Assembly (NCBI RefSeq): GCF_014639275.1
Contig: NZ_BMFW01000003.1
Span: forward strand, 62,001-126,000
Length of the DNA stretch: 64,000 nt
DNA from: Arthrobacter liuii
Lineage (GTDB): Bacteria; Actinomycetota; Actinomycetes; Actinomycetales; Micrococcaceae
Direction of reading: 5' to 3'
The notes under the pieces were generated by a model. The model made no database searches, was not told the origin of the DNA, and worked only from the letters and a program-made list of their open reading frames with translations. Shown here piece by piece: positions 8,874 through 17,741 of this stretch; the stretch's first letter is position 1, and every line of letters begins with the position of its first letter. Made by a program: the position numbers and the translations under genes.

Positions 8874-9881
8874 GTGAGAAAACGTGCAACCATCGTCGAC
8901 GTAGCCGAAGCTGCGGGCGTTTCAGTTTCTACCGTGTCCAAAGCGGTTAATGGGCGTTATGGCATTGCGGTGGAAACCGTTGAACGAATACTTCAAATCG
9001 CCCGGGACCTCGGCTACGAGTCAAGCCTGGTTGCAAGCAGCATGCGTTCGCGGAAGACCGGCGTCATTGGGGTGCTTGTGGCAGGCTTCGAACCCTTCAG
9101 CGCGGAGATCCTGAAGGGCGTGGGCTCCGCCCTCAGTGGTTCCCGGTATGACCTCCTGGCTTACAGTGGGTCAAGCCAGCTCTCTTCAGAGGGTTGGGAA
9201 CGGCGTTCGCTCAGCCGCCTGAGTGGCACCCTCATCGACGGCGCGATCATGGTGACGCCCACGGTGGTAAATGTCACCGCGGATGTGCCGATTGTGGCCG
9301 TTGACCCGCACACTGGTCGCGCCGACCTCCCCACTGTGGAATCGGACAACCTTGGCGGCGCCCGCGATGCGACCAGGTTCCTGATCGGCCTGGGCCACCG
9401 GCGGATCGGCTTCGTCGCGGGCCGCCCTGACCTTCGCTCCGCCATTGCGAGGGAAGCTGGATACCGCCGGGCTCTATCCGAGGCCGGGCTTCCCTTCGAC
9501 CAGGCCCTCGTGGAAGTCGGCAATTACGACCCGGAATGGGCCCGGAAAGCAGCGCACCGTCTCCTCGCCAGGGCCGACCGCCCGACCGCCGTCTTCGCCG
9601 CCAATGACCTGTCCGCAATAGTTGTCATCGCGGTGGCGCGGGAGCTGGGAATATCGGTGCCGGCCGAGCTTTCGGTGGTGGGCTTTGATGACATACCAGA
9701 AGCAGCGCGCCATGTTTTGCCGCTGACAACGGTGCACCAGCCCATGAGCCGCATGGGGGCTTCCGCAGCTGCACTCGTGGTTGCGCTCATGAATGGCGAG
9801 GCTCCCGAAATGACCCAGCTCAAGATGCCGACAAGATTAATCAGCCGGGCGACAACCGCTCCACCCGCCGGTCTCAAATGA
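8874..9881 (+). CDS. LacI-family transcriptional regulator of the xylan cluster
   Basis: A 335-residue repressor. The N-terminal helix-turn-helix is canonical (TIVDVAEAAGVSVSTVSKAV, about residues 6-25), followed by the hinge and a periplasmic-binding-protein-like sugar-sensor domain ending with the usual TTVHQP segment near residue 288. It starts with GTG and has no Shine-Dalgarno site, but a TAGAAT box 8 nt upstream suggests a leaderless transcript. It is transcribed away from the ABC/GH operon and probably represses it and itself until a xylan-derived sugar binds. The ligand is inferred from context only. Confidence 0.92.
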   Translation: MRKRATIVDVAEAAGVSVSTVSKAVNGRYGIAVETVERILQIARDLGYESSLVASSMRSRKTGVIGVLVAGFEPFSAEILKGVGSALSGSRYDLLAYSGSSQLSSEGWERRSLSRLSGTLIDGAIMVTPTVVNVTADVPIVAVDPHTGRADLPTVESDNLGGARDATRFLIGLGHRRIGFVAGRPDLRSAIAREAGYRRALSEAGLPFDQALVEVGNYDPEWARKAAHRLLARADRPTAVFAANDLSAIVVIAVARELGISVPAELSVVGFDDIPEAARHVLPLTTVHQPMSRMGASAAALVVALMNGEAPEMTQLKMPTRLISRATTAPPAGLK

Positions 9882-9986
9882 AGCGCCTGTCTCCGGATAG
9901 GGTGTTGCCTGTGCGTGCCACCGGCTGCAGCCCGACGGAACGGTCGGCAGCGGAACGGCAGGAACCAGGACTGCGAAGGAGCTCCA

Positions 9987-10880
9987 ATGGGTGATGGGCT
10001 GACGAACGGCCTCCTGGAGTGCCTCCACACGGGCTCGATATGGGCCGAGGGTCCCCTGTGGGTCCCGTCGTCGCAGACAGTGCGGTGGAGCGACATCCCG
10101 AATGACCGCATCCTTGAGTTCAACCCGGCCACCGGGAGCACCCGGGAGTACGCAGCCGGTGTCGAATACACCAACGGCCGCACCCTCGACGCCGACGGCA
10201 GCGTGGTGCAGTGCAGCCACGGCCGGCGCCAGGTGGAGCGGGATACCGCGGGGACCGTAACGGGCCTGGTCGACTCCTTCGAGGGCCACCGGCTGAACTC
10301 GCCCAACGACGTTGTCGTGGCCCGCGACTCCAGCATCTGGTTCACGGACCCGCCGTACGGCATTCTTCCGGGGACAAGGGAAGGGCACGAGGGCGAGCAG
10401 GAGTACGGCGGCTGCAACGTCTTCCGCTTCGAGCCGGCCACCGGAAGACTCACTGCCGTCATCACAGACCTGGTGCACCCCAACGGGCTGGCCTTCTCGC
10501 CTGACGAGTCTGTCCTCTACGTTGCGGACACCGCCGGCTCCGGGTACGGCGTCCCGTTGCGGATCGCCACCTACAGTGTGCACCAGGGCTCCTGTGGTCC
10601 CCGGACCGGCACCCTGGAGCTGGAGGACGGCTACCCGGCTGACGGCTTGAGGGTCGACGTCGAGGGCAGGATCTGGACTTCTGCCGGTCCCTCCATCCGG
10701 ATCTACTCATCGTCCTTCGAACTCCTGCACACCATCGCAGTGCCCGAGACCGTTTCGAACCTGTGCTTTGGCGGGCCCGACGGCCGGGACCTCTACCTCA
10801 CCGCAACCACCAGCCTGTACCGGATCGGCACCACCACCACAGACGCTGCCGCCCGAAACCTAACGCCCAAACACAACTGA
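9987..10880 (+). CDS. SMP-30/gluconolactonase-family sugar lactonase
   Basis: A 297-residue six-bladed beta-propeller of the SMP-30/LRE family, which hydrolyses aldonolactones using a divalent metal. Likely ligands match the family: Glu in IWAEGPLW near residue 19, Asn in HRLNSPNDVVV near residue 101, and Asp in YPADGLRVDV near residue 216. The ATG at 9987 is chosen over an in-frame start at 9915 because AAGGAG lies 5 nt upstream. It follows the LacI gene by 105 nt and precedes an aldo/keto reductase by 15 nt. In a xylan locus, hydrolysis of xylono- or arabinonolactone is an attractive but unproven role. Confidence 0.88.
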   Translation: MGDGLTNGLLECLHTGSIWAEGPLWVPSSQTVRWSDIPNDRILEFNPATGSTREYAAGVEYTNGRTLDADGSVVQCSHGRRQVERDTAGTVTGLVDSFEGHRLNSPNDVVVARDSSIWFTDPPYGILPGTREGHEGEQEYGGCNVFRFEPATGRLTAVITDLVHPNGLAFSPDESVLYVADTAGSGYGVPLRIATYSVHQGSCGPRTGTLELEDGYPADGLRVDVEGRIWTSAGPSIRIYSSSFELLHTIAVPETVSNLCFGGPDGRDLYLTATTSLYRIGTTTTDAAARNLTPKHN

Positions 10881-10895
10881 TCGCGAGGACACACT

Positions 10896-11927
10896 ATGCA
10901 GTACAGAACCCTGGGCCACAGCGGCACCGTGGTCACCAGCTACGCGCTGGGGACCATGACATTCGGCGCGGAAGCGACGGAGGAAGCTTCCCATGGCATC
11001 CTGGACAGCTACTTCGAAGCGGGCGGCAACTTCATCGACACCGCCGACGTCTACAGCTCGGGAGTCTCGGAAGAAATCATCGGCAGCTGGCTGGCCAAGC
11101 GGCCCGACCTAAGGGATAGGGCTGTGATCGCCACCAAGGCGCGCTTCCCCATGGGGACGGCACCGAACGACGTCGGGACGTCCCGGCGACGCTTGACCCG
11201 CGCCCTTGATGATTCCCTCCGCCGCTTGGGCGTGGAGCAGATCGACCTCTACCAGATGCATGCGTGGGACCCCATCACCCCCTTGGAGGAAACCCTCCGC
11301 TTCCTGGACGACGCCGTGAGCCGGGGCAAAATCGCCTACTACGGCTTTTCGAATTTCCTGGGCTGGCAACTCACCAAGGCTGTCCAGGTTGCAAGCAGCC
11401 AGGGATGGAACCCGCCCGTCAGCCTGCAGCCCCAATACAGCCTCCTGGTCCGGGAGATCGAATTCGAGATCGTTCCGGCGGCGCTGGACGCCGGAATCGG
11501 CCTGCTGCCGTGGTCGCCTTTGGGCGGCGGCTGGTTGTCCGGCAAGTACAAGCGGGACCAGCGCCCTTCCGGTGCAACGCGGCTGGGGGAGAACCCCGAA
11601 CGCGGCATGGAGGCCTGGAAAGCGCGCAATGACAACCCCCGGACGTGGACGGTTATCGACGCCGTGGAAGAGATTGCCGCCGCCCATGGCGTGAGCCCCT
11701 CCCAGGTAGCCCTGGCCTGGCTGGCCGACAGGCCCGCGGTGACGTCGGTGATCCTGGGGGCCAGGACCACGGAGCAGCTCGCTGACAACCTCGCCGCCGC
11801 GGAACTGCAGCTCAGCGCCGACGAAGTCGAGAGGCTCACCAAAGCGAGCCAGCCCGACACGGGGGTTTATCCCTACGGTCCAATGGCCCAGCAGCAGCGC
11901 AGCCGCAAAATGGAGGGCGGGCGGTAG
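10896..11927 (+). CDS. Aldo/keto reductase
   Basis: A 343-residue NADP(H)-dependent oxidoreductase of the AKR superfamily, close in form to the potassium-channel-beta/YghZ group. The tetrad is visible: Asp and Tyr in DTADVYSSG (47-55), Lys in IATKARF and His in YQMHAWD. The cofactor segment GFSNFLGWQ and the C-terminal block VTSVILGARTTEQL are also present. It lies 15 nt after the lactonase and is probably co-transcribed, suggesting a sugar or aldehyde substrate linked to pentose use. Confidence 0.9.
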   Translation: MQYRTLGHSGTVVTSYALGTMTFGAEATEEASHGILDSYFEAGGNFIDTADVYSSGVSEEIIGSWLAKRPDLRDRAVIATKARFPMGTAPNDVGTSRRRLTRALDDSLRRLGVEQIDLYQMHAWDPITPLEETLRFLDDAVSRGKIAYYGFSNFLGWQLTKAVQVASSQGWNPPVSLQPQYSLLVREIEFEIVPAALDAGIGLLPWSPLGGGWLSGKYKRDQRPSGATRLGENPERGMEAWKARNDNPRTWTVIDAVEEIAAAHGVSPSQVALAWLADRPAVTSVILGARTTEQLADNLAAAELQLSADEVERLTKASQPDTGVYPYGPMAQQQRSRKMEGGR

Positions 11928-11951
11928 CTCCACCGGGGGCGGGGCCGCGGC

Positions 11952-12194
11952 CTACTCTGGATGCTTCAACACCTCCGGGAGTTTATCCACATACACCGTT
12001 TGTGGCGGCTCGAAGTAGATCACCAGCACTTCAGCGCCTACCGGAAATTCACTGCTCTTGTCGAACGGATGGGCGTGGAAGGCCATGGTGCCGCCCAGGT
12101 AGGGCAGCATGACTTCGCCGATGGTGCCCGGGCCGATGCGCCCTGTCACCCGGCCAATCTTTCCGGTCAGGCTCCGGTCAACGTCCCTGTGCAT
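11952..12194 (-). CDS. NfeD-like OB-fold protein
   Basis: An 80-residue protein with the beta-rich pattern of the NfeD C-terminal domain (LTGKIGRVTGRIGPGTIGEV, then FPVGAEVLVIYFEPPQTVYV) but no membrane segments or protease domain. It starts 9 nt after the flotillin gene, the pairing usual for NfeD/flotillin operons, and probably binds that protein. The family assignment rests on the fold pattern and on context. Confidence 0.72.
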   Translation of the reverse strand: MHRDVDRSLTGKIGRVTGRIGPGTIGEVMLPYLGGTMAFHAHPFDKSSEFPVGAEVLVIYFEPPQTVYVDKLPEVLKHPE

Positions 12195-12203
12195 CCGCTG
12201 TTC

Positions 12204-13637
12204 CTACGCTCCCGGAGCCGTGGTCGGACGCTTGGCGTCTTCGCCCTTCCGAAGCGCGGACGCGAGGGCCGGCAGGTAGTCGCCTGCCTGTGCCAGGATT
12301 CCGCCGAGCATCTTGTTGACGCCCTCGCCGCCGTTCAGGACGGTCATCTGGCCCACGTGGGAGAACGGCTCGGCCGCCGCGGCGATGATGGCGGGCATGT
12401 TCTCGGCAAGCTGCTGGGATATGACCGCGTCCTGGTTGGTGCCCAGCGCTTCTGCCCTGGCCTTGATGCCGTCCGCCTCTGCCAGTGCCTTGGCTTTGAT
12501 CGCGGACGCCGCAGCATCACCTTTTGCCCTGGTCGCGGCGGCTTCGGCCTCGCCCGTGACCTTGGTGGCTCCGGCCGCCGCCGCCGCGGCCGTGGCATTT
12601 GCCTGGGCCTGGAGTTCCGTCCGGCGGCCGTTGGCCTGGGCCTCAAGTTCGGTGCGGCGGGCCAGTGCCTCGGCGGCGCTGATGTCCGCAGCCTTCTGGC
12701 CCTCCGCGTCCGTGCGTTTTGCGTAAGCCTTCGCGTCGGCAGGTTTCCGGATACTCGTCTGCAGTTTCTGCTCTTCCCGGTCCGCTTCGAGCTTGGCAAC
12801 TTCGGTTTCCTGGACCACCACCTGCTGCCGCGCCGTGGCGTCGGCCAGCGGCCCGGCCTGGGCCGCGTTGGCCTTGGCACGTTCGGCGTTGGCCTGCGCC
12901 ACCGACTGCCGGATCGCCGAAACGCTCTGCGCGTCCGCGATCATGGCCGCCGCTTCCGCCTCCTTTTCCGCAGCTTCCCGGTTACGGGTGGCCTCGGCGA
13001 TCCGGGCCTCCATCTTCACTTGGGCAATATGCGGCTTCGCGATGTTCTGGATGTACCCGGTGGGGTCCTGCAGGTCTTTGATCTGCAGCGAATCCACCAC
13101 CAGGCCCAGCTTCTCCATCTCCACGCCGCTGGCGCTGCGGACCTGCGAAGCGAGTTTGTCCCGCTCGCGGATGATCTCCTCCACAGTCATGCTGCCGATG
13201 ATGGAGCGCAGGTGGCCCTCGAAGACGTTATATACCTGGCTTTCCATTTTTGGCTGCTGGCCCAGGAAGCGGCGGGCCGCGTTCGCGATAAAGGGCGGCG
13301 CGTCGCCAATCTTGTAAATGACCACGCCCTCCACAATTACCTGGATGCCCTGTGAAGTAACGCAGGAAACCTTGAGCTCGGTTTCATTCAATGTCAGCGA
13401 AAGGGGTCGCACTGTCTGAAGGCCGGGAAGGACCAGGGCGCCCTTGCCGGTGACAATCTTGAAATCCATTCCTTCCCGGGTTTCAAGGGTTCCCCGAGTC
13501 AGTCCCGAGATGATCAGGGCCTCGTTTGGTTCAGCCACCTTCCACATCAGCTTTGTTGCCACCCAGATAAAGCCAATGGCAAAAAGCACCCCCAAAATAA
13601 TGGCGATAAGCGGGAAGAATGGTGCGAAGTCCGGCAT
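12204..13637 (-). CDS. Flotillin-like SPFH-domain membrane protein
   Basis: A 477-residue flotillin. An N-terminal hydrophobic segment (about residues 5-30) is followed by the SPFH/band-7 domain (about 35-210) and a long Ala/Glu/Lys-rich coiled coil with EA repeats (about 220-410), then a C-terminal tail with NGGEGVNKMLGGIL. Such proteins form oligomers in lipid microdomains at the inner membrane. The ATG has AAGGA 9 nt upstream. Codon composition in the coiled coil is strongly Ala-biased (AAAAAAGATKVTGEAEAAA-like), so alignments there are low-complexity. It is co-transcribed with the NfeD-like gene. Confidence 0.9.
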   Translation of the reverse strand: MPDFAPFFPLIAIILGVLFAIGFIWVATKLMWKVAEPNEALIISGLTRGTLETREGMDFKIVTGKGALVLPGLQTVRPLSLTLNETELKVSCVTSQGIQVIVEGVVIYKIGDAPPFIANAARRFLGQQPKMESQVYNVFEGHLRSIIGSMTVEEIIRERDKLASQVRSASGVEMEKLGLVVDSLQIKDLQDPTGYIQNIAKPHIAQVKMEARIAEATRNREAAEKEAEAAAMIADAQSVSAIRQSVAQANAERAKANAAQAGPLADATARQQVVVQETEVAKLEADREEQKLQTSIRKPADAKAYAKRTDAEGQKAADISAAEALARRTELEAQANGRRTELQAQANATAAAAAAGATKVTGEAEAAATRAKGDAAASAIKAKALAEADGIKARAEALGTNQDAVISQQLAENMPAIIAAAAEPFSHVGQMTVLNGGEGVNKMLGGILAQAGDYLPALASALRKGEDAKRPTTAPGA

Positions 13638-13820
13638 AACCAGGTCCTTTCAATGCCACTGGCGGGCATCACGGTAAAGCCCCAATAATTGCAGCGGTCC
13701 ATTTGCCAGATCAATGAAAGTGGCGTCAATTCCGGTTCGCGTGGCCAGCTGTTGTAGACAGTCTGGTTGTGCCCTGCCCCAGAGTCCAGAGCCGGGCCGA
13801 TATTTGCCTGCGGCAACGGA

Positions 13821-13855
13821 AAAAGGCATCCGACGGCGGCACTTGGCGGCCGTCG
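13821..13855 (-). terminator. Rho-independent terminator after the IclR-type gene
   Basis: On the minus strand a 7-bp CGACGGC stem (13849-13855 with 13831-13837) is followed by GATGCC and five T residues. It lies about 30 nt past the regulator's stop and separates it from the flotillin gene. Apart from this, the 248 bases between the two genes show nothing recognisable. Confidence 0.65.
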
Positions 13856-13885
13856 TCAGGTTCGGGTCAGAACAGCCGGACGTTG

Positions 13886-14674
13886 TCAGGAAGGAAGATT
13901 TTTCCCCATATAGCCGAGGGCGGCGCTGGCCGCCCTCGCCGCATCCGCCACCGCCGGGCCCAGTCGCCCCACGTCGTCCGGGCCAACGCGCTGGGTGGGA
14001 AAACCCACGCCCAGGACTGCGGCGAGGCGCCCGGCGTGATTGAAGACCGGAGCGCTGATCGAGCCGACGTCTGAATTCCGCTCGCCGAAGGCTGCATAAA
14101 AGCCGGCGGCCCTCGCGTTGCTGACTTGGGTGTCGAGTTTCTCCCAGGTATCGGGCGTCGCGGAGGTGTAGCGGGTCAGTTCCGCGGCCTCGATTGCCTG
14201 GCGGGCTTCGGGGTCGAAGGCAAGGAAAATTTTTCCCGGGGCCCCGGCATGAATTGGCATGACCTGCCCAACGAGGAAGGGCCGCATCACCACATGGCGG
14301 GTTTCGGCCACCGCAACCACCGTGCGGTAAGCCCCGTCCCGCATGTACAGGCAGGCTGTCTCTCCGGTGCTGTCGCGCAGTTCCTGAACGTATGGATGGA
14401 CCAGGCGGACCACATCGAGCCCGAATGTGCCAGGGGTGGCCCACTGGACGAGGCGCAGCCCGATCCGGTAGCGGTCTCCGTCGCGGTCAAGGAACCCTTC
14501 CCGCACCATGTTCTGCACCAGTCGCTGGCACGTACTCGACGGGAGGCCGGTCTCCCGGACGATCTGCTGGAGAGTTGGCTCGGGGAACTCAACGGAGAAG
14601 CAGTTCAGAATCTCGCTGACTTTGCGCAGCACCAGAAGGGGCTGCGCGGATCCGCTGCTTCGCTCTGCCGCCAA
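13886..14674 (-). CDS. IclR-family transcriptional regulator
   Basis: A 262-residue regulator with an N-terminal winged helix (LQQIVRETGLPSSTCQRLVQ, about residues 36-55) and a C-terminal effector domain with ACLYMRDG and GAPGKIFLAF (about 130-190). The start is TTG with AAGGG about 9 nt upstream; no better start is available before the recognisable domain. It is divergent from the MHS transporter operon across 212 nt, the standard arrangement for an IclR protein controlling uptake and breakdown of an organic acid or aromatic compound. Confidence 0.88.
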   Translation of the reverse strand: MAAERSSGSAQPLLVLRKVSEILNCFSVEFPEPTLQQIVRETGLPSSTCQRLVQNMVREGFLDRDGDRYRIGLRLVQWATPGTFGLDVVRLVHPYVQELRDSTGETACLYMRDGAYRTVVAVAETRHVVMRPFLVGQVMPIHAGAPGKIFLAFDPEARQAIEAAELTRYTSATPDTWEKLDTQVSNARAAGFYAAFGERNSDVGSISAPVFNHAGRLAAVLGVGFPTQRVGPDDVGRLGPAVADAARAASAALGYMGKNLPS

Positions 14675-14753
14675 CGTCTATGTCCCTTGTCTTTTCAGTG
14701 GTCCTAGGGGTGTGACTGGATATTCTATGGTGCCTGAGCGTGGAAGATAACCG

Positions 14754-14782
14754 TTGACATAGGCAACTGGGACCCGCAACAT
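14754..14782 (+). promoter_or_regulatory. Promoter of the transporter operon
   Basis: TTGACA (14754-14759) and CAACAT (14777-14782) are 17 nt apart. The predicted transcript starts near 14789, leaving a leader of about 100 nt. Confidence 0.55.
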
Positions 14783-14791
14783 GGGTTGGAG

Positions 14792-14807
14792 AACCGCATT
14801 GCGGGTT
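14792..14807. promoter_or_regulatory. Candidate IclR operator
   Basis: AACCGCATTGCGGGTT is an imperfect inverted repeat lying at the predicted transcription start. A related sequence, ACCCGCAACATGGGTT, occurs just upstream (14772-14787), overlapping the -10 box. Two sites of this kind at a promoter facing an IclR gene suggest the operator; no binding data are available. Confidence 0.4.
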
Positions 14808-14828
14808 CAGCCGCCTGACTTCACAGCC

Positions 14829-14857
14829 GCGGAATTCCGCTTGCTGAAGTCAAGCGG
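14829..14857 (+). promoter_or_regulatory. Leader dyads before the transporter gene
   Basis: A perfect 12-bp palindrome GCGGAATTCCGC (14829-14840) overlaps a 7-bp hairpin, CCGCTTG (14837-14843) with CAAGCGG (14851-14857). Both lie 30-58 nt before the start codon and could be a second regulator site or an RNA structure; the two pairings exclude each other. Confidence 0.35.
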
Positions 14858-14886
14858 GCGTTCTGCTGCATCTGACCAATGGAGAG

Positions 14887-16212
14887 ATGATGAGTATTCA
14901 AGGAGTCACCCGGGAGCAGGCCGTAAGACGGGCCACCGTGGCAAGTGTCGTGGGTACGACCATCGAGTGGTATGACTTCTTCCTTTACGGAACAGCCGCT
15001 GCCCTGGTGTTTCCCCAGCTGTTCTTCCCGGGCCAGGTAGCCTTCGCCGGTGTCCTGGCGGCATTCGGAACCCAGTTTGTCGGGTTTGTGGCCCGCCCAA
15101 TCGGTGCAGCCATCTTTGGCCACTTCGGTGACCGGATCGGCCGTAAGACGACGCTCATGGCGACGCTTTTCCTCATGGCTTTTGGAACGGTGCTGATCGG
15201 GTGCCTCCCCACGTACCAAAGCATTGGGGTGGCCGCACCGGTGCTGCTGGTGGTTCTCCGCATCATCCAGGGCATCGGCGTGGGCGGCGAGTGGGGCGGT
15301 TCGGTCCTGCTGAGCATGGAATGGGGCGACCAGAACCGCCGCGGCCTGTCCGCTTCCTGGCCACAGATCGGGGTGCCGCTGGGACTGGTCCTGTCCACCG
15401 GCGTCGTCAGGATCACCACCGCCGCAACCGGTACTGACGGGTTTGCTGCCTACGGCTGGCGGATCCCCTTCATCCTGAGCATCGTCCTGATCGGGGTGGG
15501 CCTCTTCGTTCGGATGCGGGTCATCGAAAGCCCGGAGTTTGACGCCGTCCGGAAGTCCAACAAGGTGGTGGCCGCCCCGATCATCGAGGTGATCAAGCGG
15601 CAGCCCAAAGAGATCCTCCTTTCCGCCTTGGTCCGGACTTCGGAGCAGGCCCCGTTCTACCTGTTCATCACGTTCGTGATTACGTATGCCACCAAGCAGC
15701 TGAAGCTGGACAGCAACTCCATCCTCGACGACACGCTGATTGCGGCGGCGCTGGGGCTGATCAGCGTTCCCCTGTTCGGACGCCTTTCAGACCGTTTTGG
15801 CCGGCGCCGCGTCTACGGAACCGGCATAGTGCTCACCGCGCTGTTCGCGTTTCCCTACTTTGGGCTGCTGAACACGCGCGATGCCCTGTGGGTGGGCGTT
15901 GCCGTCGTGGTCAGCCTGATCCTGCACGACATCCAGTACGGCCCGCAGGCGGCACTGATCGCCGAGAGCTTCGACACCGACATCCGTTACACCGGCGCCG
16001 GGCTGGGCTATCAACTGGCGAGCGTGATTGCGGGCGGTCCCGCGCCGCTGATTGCGGCGGCATTGCTCGCGAACTACGGCAATTCGACGTCGATCTCGCT
16101 CTACATCATCCTCTGCTGTGTCATCGCCATGGCTGCCTTGATCCTCCTTCCCAGGGCCAAGGGAGCGCTGGCCAAGGACGCCGCTGCCGCCGCGACGCCA
16201 CGAAACCTGTAG
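14887..16212 (+). CDS. MHS-family MFS transporter (metabolite:H+ symporter)
   Basis: A 441-residue permease with twelve predicted helices. Family marks are TTIEWYDFFLYGTAAALVFP in helix 1, the loop GDRIGRKTTL after helix 2, and RIIQGIGVGGEWGGSVLLSME in helix 4. It imports small organic acids or similar solutes with protons. Two ATGs are adjacent; the second (14890) has better spacing from GGAG. The two genes behind it (flavin reductase, enoyl-CoA hydratase) run in the same direction with very short gaps, so uptake and breakdown of one compound are linked. Confidence 0.92.
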   Translation: MMSIQGVTREQAVRRATVASVVGTTIEWYDFFLYGTAAALVFPQLFFPGQVAFAGVLAAFGTQFVGFVARPIGAAIFGHFGDRIGRKTTLMATLFLMAFGTVLIGCLPTYQSIGVAAPVLLVVLRIIQGIGVGGEWGGSVLLSMEWGDQNRRGLSASWPQIGVPLGLVLSTGVVRITTAATGTDGFAAYGWRIPFILSIVLIGVGLFVRMRVIESPEFDAVRKSNKVVAAPIIEVIKRQPKEILLSALVRTSEQAPFYLFITFVITYATKQLKLDSNSILDDTLIAAALGLISVPLFGRLSDRFGRRRVYGTGIVLTALFAFPYFGLLNTRDALWVGVAVVVSLILHDIQYGPQAALIAESFDTDIRYTGAGLGYQLASVIAGGPAPLIAAALLANYGNSTSISLYIILCCVIAMAALILLPRAKGALAKDAAAAATPRNL

Positions 16213-16218
16213 GACCGG

Positions 16219-16875
16219 ATGCGAACGGACTTCGACCCTGAACGGCTGGGTCCGCGGGACTTCTACAAATTCCTCACGTCAGTGGTGGTTCCGCGCCCCA
16301 TCGCCTGGGTTTCGAGTACGTCCCCGGCGGGGGTGGACAATCTTGCGCCCCACTCGTTTTTTACGGTTGCGTCGGTGGACCCTCCGATCATCCAGTTCAC
16401 CTCCGTTGGTGAAAAGGATTCGCTGCGGAACATCGAGGCCACAGGGGAGTTCGTGGTGAACCTCGCTCCGGCAGCATTGATCCAGGAGGTCAACGCCACC
16501 GGCACCAATTTCAGCGCCGATGTCAGCGAATTCGATGCCGCCGGCCTGACCCGTGAGCCCAGTGCCTTGGTCCGTCCGCCCCGCGTCAAGGAGTCTCCCG
16601 CGGTTCTGGAGTGCTCGCTTCATCAGACCATGCGCGTAGGCGACTGCGTCCTGGTGTTCGGCCTGGTGGTGCACGGATCCGTCTCTTCCGAGGTGCTGAG
16701 GGGCAGCCACCCTGATGTAACCCGGCTCGATCCGCTGTCAAGGCTCGGCGGGGATGAGTGGGGCAGCCTTGGCCCCATCCACGACTTACCGCGGATCCGG
16801 GCATCGCAATGGCCGGGCGCCTTCAAACCGCGCAATACCACCGAAACGGTGCGGGACGCCCGTGCGGACAATTGA
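16219..16875 (+). CDS. Flavin reductase-like / FMN-binding split-barrel protein
   Basis: A 218-residue protein of the flavin-reductase-like family (DIM6/NTAB type). The FMN-barrel motif PRPIAWVSSTSPAGVDNLAP (about 25-44) is followed by SFFTVASVDPPIIQFTS and ATGEFVVNLA. It starts 6 nt after the transporter stop with AGGA upstream. Proteins of this group reduce flavin for a partner oxygenase, but no oxygenase is in this operon, so it may act directly on a substrate or serve an enzyme encoded elsewhere. Confidence 0.82.
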   Translation: MRTDFDPERLGPRDFYKFLTSVVVPRPIAWVSSTSPAGVDNLAPHSFFTVASVDPPIIQFTSVGEKDSLRNIEATGEFVVNLAPAALIQEVNATGTNFSADVSEFDAAGLTREPSALVRPPRVKESPAVLECSLHQTMRVGDCVLVFGLVVHGSVSSEVLRGSHPDVTRLDPLSRLGGDEWGSLGPIHDLPRIRASQWPGAFKPRNTTETVRDARADN

Positions 16876-16913
16876 CATCCGCAGCAGGCAGCAAGCGGGA
16901 AAGCCGGCGGGGC

Positions 16914-17672
16914 ATGGGCACGGTAGGTGTTGAAGAAGCAGGGTCCGTTGCCACCCTTTCCTTTGGCACCGGGGAACGGCTCAACGCCCTCGGGCATGCC
17001 GACTGGCAGGAACTGGGGCGTGCCGTCAACAGGCTGGCAGCCCTGCCTTCCCTGCGTGCCGTAGTTGTGCGGGGCAGGGGAAACGTGTTCTGCTCCGGCT
17101 CTGACCTCCGCGAATGGGAGGATGTGACCGACACGGCGGAGATCAGCCGCACGTTCGAGGTCATCGAAGCCGCACTGCAGGCGCTCGAGGACGTGCCCGT
17201 TCCCACCGTGGCCGTCGTCGAGGGGGTCGCCGCCGGCGCGGGCTGCCAGCTGGCCCTCGCCTGCGACCTCCAGCTACTCACGCCCTCATCCCGCATCGGG
17301 ATGCCTGTGGCACGCCTCGGACTGCTGGTTCCCGCCACCTTCGCCACCCGCATGGCACTGCGGATAGGCCCCTCCCGCAGCAAGGACCTCCTCTTCGGGG
17401 GACGCATGCTGTCTGCCGGCCAGGCGTGGGAGATGGGGCTGGTAACCACCCTCGCCGCCGACGACGACGCAGATGCGGCGCTCGACGCGATCCTGGACAC
17501 CTGGAAAGGAGTCTCGGCGTCGTCCCTGAGGGCATCAAAGGCAGCGGTGGATGACGGCCTGCGCCTGCTCACTGAGGCCGGCCGCCGGGCGCCGCGGGGT
17601 CCGGCCGCGGATCCTGTTGAATTCCAAAGCCGGGTCCAACGCTTTCTCCATCGTCACCGAAGCAGGCCATAG
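16914..17672 (+). CDS. Enoyl-CoA hydratase/isomerase family protein
   Basis: A 252-residue crotonase-fold enzyme that hydrates or rearranges acyl-CoA esters. It has the first oxyanion-hole region RGRGNVFCSGSDL (residues 45-57) and the second, VEGVAAGAGCQLALACDL (about 102-119), where G-A-G-C replaces the usual GGGCEL. The ATG at 16914 lies 38 nt after the flavin reductase stop; a longer frame from 16758 only overlaps that gene. The start has a weak purine stretch. Last gene of the IclR-controlled catabolic operon; substrate unknown. Confidence 0.88.
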   Translation: MGTVGVEEAGSVATLSFGTGERLNALGHADWQELGRAVNRLAALPSLRAVVVRGRGNVFCSGSDLREWEDVTDTAEISRTFEVIEAALQALEDVPVPTVAVVEGVAAGAGCQLALACDLQLLTPSSRIGMPVARLGLLVPATFATRMALRIGPSRSKDLLFGGRMLSAGQAWEMGLVTTLAADDDADAALDAILDTWKGVSASSLRASKAAVDDGLRLLTEAGRRAPRGPAADPVEFQSRVQRFLHRHRSRP

Positions 17673-17741
17673 CCGGCGCCGCATGCTGGGAACGCATTCC
17701 CCCCTCCCACGCCACGCGGATATGGGCAGGAGGGCCCGCCT

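Noticed and set aside
12344..12880. Repeat-like Ala/Glu-rich tract in the flotillin gene as a DNA repeat
   Set aside because: It is the coiled-coil coding region; the repetition is in amino acids (EA/AA) and not in a fixed DNA unit.
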